The notes under the pieces: generated by a model
Databases searched by the model: none
Told to the model about the DNA's origin: nothing
The model's input: only the letters and a program-made list of their open reading frames with translations
Shown: positions 7,098 to 10,997 of the stretch, in pieces
Layout of the letters: every line of letters starts with the position of its first letter
How positions within the stretch are numbered: position 1 is the first letter of the stretch
Source of the DNA: Gemmatimonadales bacterium UBA2975
GTDB lineage: Bacteria; Gemmatimonadota; Gemmatimonadetes; Longimicrobiales; Gaopeijiaceae
Length of the DNA stretch: 10,997 bases
Reading direction: 5' to 3'
NCBI GenBank assembly: GCA_002348265.1
Contig: DEAT01000072.1
Location: forward strand, 1-10,997
Made by a program: the position numbers and the translations under genes

Positions 7098-8156
7098 ATG
7101 AATCTCAACCGCACGGACGCTCCGGGAGCGCAGGTGTTGTTCAGTCTCGCATGCCTTGTGGTTGTAGTGTTCGGTTTGCGCGCTGCGGCACCGATTCTAC
7201 TCCCCTCCGCCCTAGCCTTGTTTCTGGCAGTACTCAGTCTGCCGGTGATGCTTTGGCTTCGAGGTCATGGGATTCCGAAGGCTTCAGCCATTGTTATTCC
7301 GGTTCTGCTCAACGTTGCTGTGGTAGGGCTCCTTTTAACTTTTGCATCTCAATCCGTTGCCGAACTACAGCGCGAACTCCCGAACTATCTGAACACTCTT
7401 GCGCAACTTCAGTCGGATTGGGTGAAAAACGTTGAAACACGGATGGATGTTGTTCTGTCCGATTATATCACATTAGAGCTAATTGATCCGGGAGCTGTGA
7501 TAGGCTTCGCCAGTGGCGCAGTAGGGCGGATCGCACAGCTCCTTTCGATGACGTTTTTGGTCTTTCTCATTATGGCTTTCATGCTCAGCGAAGCCACAGT
7601 TTTCCCAGATAAATTCCGATCCCTGAGTAGGAGCTCAGATGAACAGGATAATCGGCTCGAGAAGATCGTTTCCGAGGTACAAACTTATCTGGTGATAAAG
7701 ACGGTGATCTCACTAGCCACTGGTGCGATTCTAGGGCTGTGGGCGTATTTCTGGGGACTGGATTTCCCAGTTCTTCTTGGGCTCGCAGCCTTCCTATTGA
7801 ATTACATCCCCACGGTCGGTTCGATGATAGCTGCCATCCCGGCAGTTTTACTAAGTATCATCCTCTACGGATCGATCGGACACGCACTGATTGTCATGTC
7901 AGGCTATGTGGTAGTGAACATGGTATTTGGTAATATCCTAGAGCCTAATCTGATGGGTCGGAGGTTGGGGCTTTCGACGCTCGTAGTCATGCTTTCACTC
8001 CTCTTCTGGGGCTGGGCCTGGGGCCCGCTTGGGGCCCTGCTGTCTGTTCCTCTGACCGTCATGGTCAAGATATGGCTGGAAAACACAGCCGACCTTAGAT
8101 GGGTAGCGATTCTTCTGGATAAGTCCGCGCCAGTACCGGTGGAGGCCACGGAATAG
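7098..8156 (+). CDS. AI-2E family (PerM/YdiK-type) membrane permease
   Basis: This 352-residue integral membrane protein shows the layout of the AI-2E transporter/PerM family. Two to three N-terminal transmembrane helices (about 13-53 and 64-84) are followed by a soluble stretch (about 85-140), and then a C-terminal set of helices. Family signatures are clear: LNYIPTVGSMIAAIPAVLLS (234-253), EPNLMGRRLGLSTLVVMLSL (282-301) and GPLGALLSVPLT (309-320). Family members have been linked to export of the signal AI-2 or to ion/proton antiport. The sequence gives no substrate, and the name should not be read as evidence of quorum sensing. The start is ATG 7098 without a visible ribosome binding site. 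The next gene follows after 2 bp on the same strand, so the two probably form an operon. Confidence 0.92.
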   Translation: MNLNRTDAPGAQVLFSLACLVVVVFGLRAAAPILLPSALALFLAVLSLPVMLWLRGHGIPKASAIVIPVLLNVAVVGLLLTFASQSVAELQRELPNYLNTLAQLQSDWVKNVETRMDVVLSDYITLELIDPGAVIGFASGAVGRIAQLLSMTFLVFLIMAFMLSEATVFPDKFRSLSRSSDEQDNRLEKIVSEVQTYLVIKTVISLATGAILGLWAYFWGLDFPVLLGLAAFLLNYIPTVGSMIAAIPAVLLSIILYGSIGHALIVMSGYVVVNMVFGNILEPNLMGRRLGLSTLVVMLSLLFWGWAWGPLGALLSVPLTVMVKIWLENTADLRWVAILLDKSAPVPVEATE

Positions 8157-8158
8157 CG

Positions 8159-8668
8159 GTGCCGTCGGTCGATTTCAGGTCACTCCCCGATCATGGCCGT
8201 TTGTGGGTTTTCCCTTCAAGTAGATCTCTAAATGCCCAAGAAAGTTTGGAGGTGCTAAAAGAGGTCGATCGCTTCCTGGAACAGTGGACCGCCCATGGAC
8301 GTGAACTGAAGTCCGGTCGTGACTTGCGGGAAGGACGCTTTCTATTGATTGGAGTGGACGAAGCTGCTGAGGTAGCCTCTGGTTGTTCGATTGATGCTCT
8401 GGTTAAGAACCTTCGCGCCCTAGGTGCCGAACTGGGAGTTTCGTTTGTTGACCATGCTCCAGTTTGGTACCGAAATGGCGACGGAGTCCAAAGCGTCTCA
8501 CGAGCAGAATTCAAGAGAATGGCTGGAAAAGGTGAAGTGTCTCGTCAGACTTTAGTTTTTGACACTAGTCTCACAGAGGTACGTGCTCTGAGGAACTTCG
8601 GCCTTGAGCGTGCTGCTGCAGAGGCGTGGCACGGGAAAGCATTCTTTACTCATGATGGCAACTTTTGA
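8159..8668 (+). CDS. Conserved cytoplasmic protein of unknown function (~160 aa family)
   Basis: The 169-residue product resembles, from memory, a family frequent in Bacteroidota where it is often labelled 'ABC transporter ATPase'. It has no Walker A, Walker B or ABC signature, so that label is not supported here. Conserved-looking positions include DHGRLWVFPSSRSL (11-24), a helix leading to FLEQWTAHGRELKSG (39-53), GRFLLIGVDE (59-68), SGCSID (74-79), SFVDHAPVWYRNGD (95-108), an acidic AEF near 116, and AWHGKAFF near the C-terminus (156-163). There is no signal peptide or membrane helix. The conserved Cys76 in SGCSID is a candidate functional residue. The start is GTG, 2 bp after the permease stop. 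GGAGG at 8141-8145 is a rather distant ribosome binding site, 13 bases away. The last 23 bp overlap the convergent hydrolase gene. Confidence 0.82.
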   Translation: MPSVDFRSLPDHGRLWVFPSSRSLNAQESLEVLKEVDRFLEQWTAHGRELKSGRDLREGRFLLIGVDEAAEVASGCSIDALVKNLRALGAELGVSFVDHAPVWYRNGDGVQSVSRAEFKRMAGKGEVSRQTLVFDTSLTEVRALRNFGLERAAAEAWHGKAFFTHDGNF

Positions 8669-9638
8669 GCTCCTGGGCCAGGAAGCGGGCCGCTACTGTT
8701 TCGCCCCAAAACTCAGGGGCCCACGGCGTTCCTCCAACGAATCCCACGTGACCGCCCGAAGGGGTTAACAAGAGCCTTAAGGCGGGGTTGCGTCCCACTT
8801 CCCGATGTGGGATCGCATCTGACGGCAGGAACGGGTCATCCTCGGAGTGCAACATTAGTGTTGGTACGCGTACTTCAGCGAGAAAAGTCGTGCTGGAGCA
8901 CTGCGCATAATAGTCACCGGCGCTTTTGAATCCGTTGAGTGGAGCAGTTACGACTTCGTCGAGGGCTTCGATTGATCTGACTTGTGCTATGTCGGCCATG
9001 TTCAGTATTTGGGCTAGCTGATTTCTCTTCCATTCAACTTTGCGCCGCAGGGATCTCATGAAGTACTGGCTGTAGATCCGCCCCATGTGTGTCTGCTGGA
9101 GTAACGCTGAACTTGCGGCCAGGTCGTAAGGCACTGACATCACGGCAGCCGCATCGAAGAGTCCCTGCCCACCGTCGATACGTTCACCCATGGCTTTTAA
9201 AAGAACGTTACCGCCCAATGAGAAACCCATGGCTCCGATGTTGGCACGAGGGTGACGCTCTCGGAGAATGCCCGCTATTAAAGCTAGGTCTCGAGTGTCT
9301 CCCGAGTGGTAATACGCCAAGGCCCTATTGGGTTCTCCGGAGCATCCGCGGAAGTTCATTGCTAGGGTTCGGACCCCTAGAGTGTTCAGTTCCCGGCACA
9401 CATTCCTCACGTACTTGCTGTGCGAAGAGCCTTCCAGCCCATGAAGTACGATGACGATAGGAGAATCCGATACGTCTAGGGTGCTCCAGTCTACGTCTAC
9501 GAAGTCATCGTCAGGAGTCTCTATGCGTTCTCGCACCGACCTGATAGGTGGATCGGGCCTCAGGAAGCGGGCCAAAATAGTTTGGTGGTGTGGGCCTCGT
9601 GCCCAAGTGGGTGCTTGGAATATCTCCGGGTTTCTCAT
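8646..9638 (-). CDS. YheT-type alpha/beta-fold hydrolase
   Basis: This is a serine hydrolase of the YheT/ABHD1-3-like family. Members are presumed esterases, and the physiological substrate is unknown. From the ATG the protein has 330 residues. FQAPTWARGPHHQTILARFL near the N-terminus is a family hallmark. The oxyanion-side motif is HGLEGSS (66-72). The nucleophile elbow GFSLGG places Ser140. The acid lies in SEDDPFLP (Asp267/268), and His297 sits in GGHVGFV, so the triad is complete. I chose the ATG at 9638 because it makes a four-base ATGA overlap with the end of tag; an in-frame GTG at 9647 would add three residues. It is probably co-transcribed with tag, although no functional link is obvious. 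The 3' end overlaps the opposing gene at 8159-8668 by 23 bp. Confidence 0.92.
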   Translation of the reverse strand: MRNPEIFQAPTWARGPHHQTILARFLRPDPPIRSVRERIETPDDDFVDVDWSTLDVSDSPIVIVLHGLEGSSHSKYVRNVCRELNTLGVRTLAMNFRGCSGEPNRALAYYHSGDTRDLALIAGILRERHPRANIGAMGFSLGGNVLLKAMGERIDGGQGLFDAAAVMSVPYDLAASSALLQQTHMGRIYSQYFMRSLRRKVEWKRNQLAQILNMADIAQVRSIEALDEVVTAPLNGFKSAGDYYAQCSSTTFLAEVRVPTLMLHSEDDPFLPSDAIPHREVGRNPALRLLLTPSGGHVGFVGGTPWAPEFWGETVAARFLAQELKSCHHE

Positions 9639-10183
9639 TGCATCCACTTGGGATGGAGCGTTCTGATCGTTTCATGCACTGGGCAGGTGGGGTGGTGTGC
9701 TCCTGGGAGATAACCGGTGCTAATGAGGAACGAGCCCGTAATTTCACCGCCGGTATATCTGAATGTTTTCTTGAAGAGTTTCGTCCAGTCAATTGTGTCT
9801 AGAGGATGGTGTTGATCTAGCCATCTCTTGAAAGACCCATGACTGACTCGGATATCGAGCAGCTTGTGTGCATTTGAAATGGCGGCTTCTACCTTTAGGT
9901 GATTGCGAATGATGCGTGAATCTTGCATGAGCCTCGCGCGGTCCTCGTCTCCGTATTCCGCGACTTGCTCGATGGCGAACTCATCATATGCGGAGCGGAG
10001 GCCAGCTCGCTTCCTGAGTATCGTCAGCCAGCTAAGGCCAGCTTGGTTGATTTCCAGCATCAGGCGCTCGAATAGGAGATTGTCACTTTCTACCGGAAAC
10101 CCGTATTCGTGATCGTGGTAGGGGCCGTGGTATTCGTGACCCCGTGCGATGCTACAGTAGGTATTGTTTGGCAGTGTGCTCAC
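9635..10183 (-). CDS. tag: DNA-3-methyladenine glycosylase I (Tag)
   Basis: Tag removes 3-methyladenine from alkylated DNA as the first step of base-excision repair. The 182-residue protein has the family's HhH glycosylase layout. YHDHEYGFPVESD (22-34) matches the HDNEWG-type entry segment, and LEINQAGLSWLTILRKR (43-59) includes the essential Glu44 and Trp52. RIIRNHLKVEAAISNA (90-105) and FKKTFRYTGGEI (137-148) are also typical. The zinc site is complete: Cys10, His23, His163 and Cys167 (H-x3-C). The start is GTG at 10183, with only a weak purine stretch (AAGGG) further upstream. A TAGAAT hexamer (- strand, 10209-10204) could be the -10 box of its promoter. The stop overlaps the hydrolase ATG, so tag leads a two-gene unit. 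Confidence 0.95.
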   Translation of the reverse strand: MSTLPNNTYCSIARGHEYHGPYHDHEYGFPVESDNLLFERLMLEINQAGLSWLTILRKRAGLRSAYDEFAIEQVAEYGDEDRARLMQDSRIIRNHLKVEAAISNAHKLLDIRVSHGSFKRWLDQHHPLDTIDWTKLFKKTFRYTGGEITGSFLISTGYLPGAHHPTCPVHETIRTLHPKWMQ

Positions 10184-10248
10184 TGGTGAGAGGTCGGCCC
10201 TTGATTCTAGAGGGTGTTGGGGGATCTCTTTATTTCGGTAATTAGAAT

Positions 10249-10260
10249 GCGCCTAGGCGC
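10249..10260. repeat. 12-bp perfect palindrome
   Basis: GCGCCTAGGCGC is a perfect 12-bp palindrome in the intergenic region, about 66 bp upstream of tag and 177 bp upstream of the gene at 10437. Self-complementary sites of this length are often operators, but no regulator is encoded nearby and chance is not excluded. Confidence 0.35.
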
Positions 10261-10342
10261 TACCCGGCATTGTTTAAGTGGATCCTAAGGCCGCCGGAAC
10301 ATTTACTTTAAAGAGTGACCTTCGCAGTTACGCGTCGGCGAG

Positions 10343-10363
10343 ATGGCTCATGAGACTCATTAG
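10343..10363 (+). CDS. Possible six-codon leader mini-ORF
   Basis: ATG at 10343 opens a frame of six codons (MAHETH) ending in TAG at 10361-10363, with a GGCGAG purine stretch just before it. The stop abuts a terminator-like hairpin. It may be chance; it is listed only because position and hairpin together resemble a leader region. The peptide has no run of one amino acid that would point to classical attenuation. Confidence 0.15.
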   Translation: MAHETH

Positions 10364-10390
10364 GGTGGACACGATGTCCGCCTTGCTTTT
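10363..10390 (+). terminator. Terminator-like hairpin upstream of the gene at 10437
   Basis: GGGTGGACA (10363-10371) and TGTCCGCCT (10375-10383) pair over nine positions, two of them G-U, closing a CGA triloop. The T-rich run TGCTTTT follows. This is the shape of an intrinsic terminator reading rightward. No complete gene lies upstream on this strand, so it would end a leader or small RNA, or act as an attenuator for 10437-10952. Confidence 0.4.
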
Positions 10391-10436
10391 CAGTTTTCAT
10401 GTTGTCTCCGCTTTTATTAGGCCTTAAGGGGGTTTT

Positions 10437-10952
10437 ATGAGGTTCGCCGTTCTAGCGGGAGTGATGGCACTCGTCCCTTGTAGTGCGTTGGGGCAAGCAC
10501 TGCCTTTGGATGTATCGCCTGATCCTTCCCGCATACTTTCTGGGGATTCCCTTAGGGTTAAGCTGCCGTTTTCTCCCGCGGTGAAAGCGGTGTTCCTGGG
10601 CTGGGAGGCAGATCGCATGCAGCTTCAGGTTGATGGGATGACGCAGGTATGGCCCGTGTCGGTTTATGACTTGTCCCGCTTGGAAGTGAGGACGGAACGA
10701 ACTCGTCGTGAAGGTTTGCGTCACTACGCGGTAATCGGTGCGGCCACAGGTTTGTTTGTCGGCGCCGCCATTGGCCTAGGGCTTCATGCCGCGGGTGTTA
10801 CCGATCATGCGAGTGCCCCTCCCGAACAAATAGTTACCACAACACTGCAGTGGTCTGGGTTCGGGATTATTGGGGGATTTCTCACCGGTGGGTACTTGGG
10901 AGGACGGAGTCCCGGTACAGGTTGGGTCTCCCTTGCCCTCCCAACTCGTTAG
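10437..10952 (+). CDS. Secreted or membrane glycine-zipper protein of unknown function
   Basis: The 171-residue protein begins with a signal peptide (1-19, MRFAVLAGVMALVPCSALG) with likely cleavage before Gln20. Cys15 is not in a proper lipobox because Pro14 precedes it. Residues about 30-86 look like a small beta-barrel-type domain (SGDSLRVKLPF, VFLGWEADRMQLQVDG, VSVYDLSRLEVRT). Two glycine-rich hydrophobic stretches follow: AVIGAATGLFVGAAIGLGL (98-116) and WSGFGIIGGFLTGGYLGG (139-156), with small residues spaced as in glycine zippers that pack helices in membranes. I recall proteins of this layout as common in Gemmatimonadota; none has a role known to me. The ribosome binding site AAGGGGG (10426-10432) lies 4 bases before the ATG and fixes the start. 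It is preceded by a structured leader and stands alone in the window. Confidence 0.8.
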   Translation: MRFAVLAGVMALVPCSALGQALPLDVSPDPSRILSGDSLRVKLPFSPAVKAVFLGWEADRMQLQVDGMTQVWPVSVYDLSRLEVRTERTRREGLRHYAVIGAATGLFVGAAIGLGLHAAGVTDHASAPPEQIVTTTLQWSGFGIIGGFLTGGYLGGRSPGTGWVSLALPTR

Positions 10953-10997
10953 TGACTGAGTAGAGAGATCTAGGATTACGGTGGTCAAGTCGTTTGA

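Larger units (their letters stand above)
10184..10436. other. 253-bp divergent intergenic region
   Basis: This region separates tag (leftward) from the gene at 10437 (rightward) and must contain promoters for both. Besides the palindrome, mini-ORF and hairpin listed separately, it holds an inverted pair ATGAG-A-CTCAT (10350-10360). I found no RNA family or riboswitch that I recognise and no convincing -35/-10 pair for the rightward gene. Confidence 0.6.

Noticed and set aside
8676..9573. The string CAGGAAGCGGGCC occurs twice (about 8680 and 9562)
   Set aside because: Both copies encode the residues ARFL in the same hydrolase gene, so this is likely coding coincidence and not a mobile or regulatory repeat.
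1..10997. Search for CRISPR arrays, insertion sequences, prophage or defence genes
   Set aside because: No regular repeats, transposase or integrase motifs, or toxin-antitoxin pairs are visible; every sizeable frame fits a housekeeping or conserved family.

Overview
The window is ordinary bacterial chromosome. It is densely packed with genes on both strands, has roughly balanced base composition, starts some genes with GTG or TTG, and shows no insertion sequence, integrase, phage gene or CRISPR array. The best guess for the source is a Gemmatimonadota-like (or related) bacterium. The reasons are the scpA-scpB-rluB order, a secreted glycine-zipper protein of a kind common in that phylum, and a secreted cupin protein of a style I associate with Gemmatimonadota and Acidobacteriota. 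This assignment is an inference from protein style and has not been tested by any search.

Left part (1-2258, + strand): a compact cluster, scpA, scpB and an RluB/RsuA-type pseudouridine synthase. ScpA and ScpB are the kleisin and partner subunits of the SMC condensin complex; the synthase modifies rRNA. Next (2282-5770, - strand) comes a potassium-uptake operon: trkA (NAD-binding regulatory subunit), trkH (membrane pore) and a secreted cupin-like protein whose start appears to lie inside the end of trkH. The left cluster and this operon converge at about 2260-2280.

Middle part (5771-7097): a tRNA with a CAT anticodon (elongator Met or Ile2), an NTF2/SnoaL-like small protein, and, on the other strand, a stand-alone release-factor-like protein with the GGQ peptidyl-hydrolysis motif but no codon-recognition domains. 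Two perfect 7-bp inverted repeats flank the tRNA.

Right part (7098-10997): an AI-2E/PerM-type permease followed after 2 bp by a conserved protein of unknown function (+ strand). Its tail overlaps that of an oppositely oriented pair, tag (3-methyladenine DNA glycosylase I) and a YheT-type alpha/beta hydrolase, joined by an ATGA overlap. The 253-bp gap at 10184-10436 holds a 12-bp palindrome, a six-codon mini-ORF and a terminator-like hairpin. It is followed by a secreted glycine-zipper protein of unknown function. No intergenic stretch exceeds 300 bp.

I found no convincing new multi-gene system. The points most worth a second look are the uncharacterised protein at 8159-8668, the release-factor-like protein, and the structured leader before 10437.
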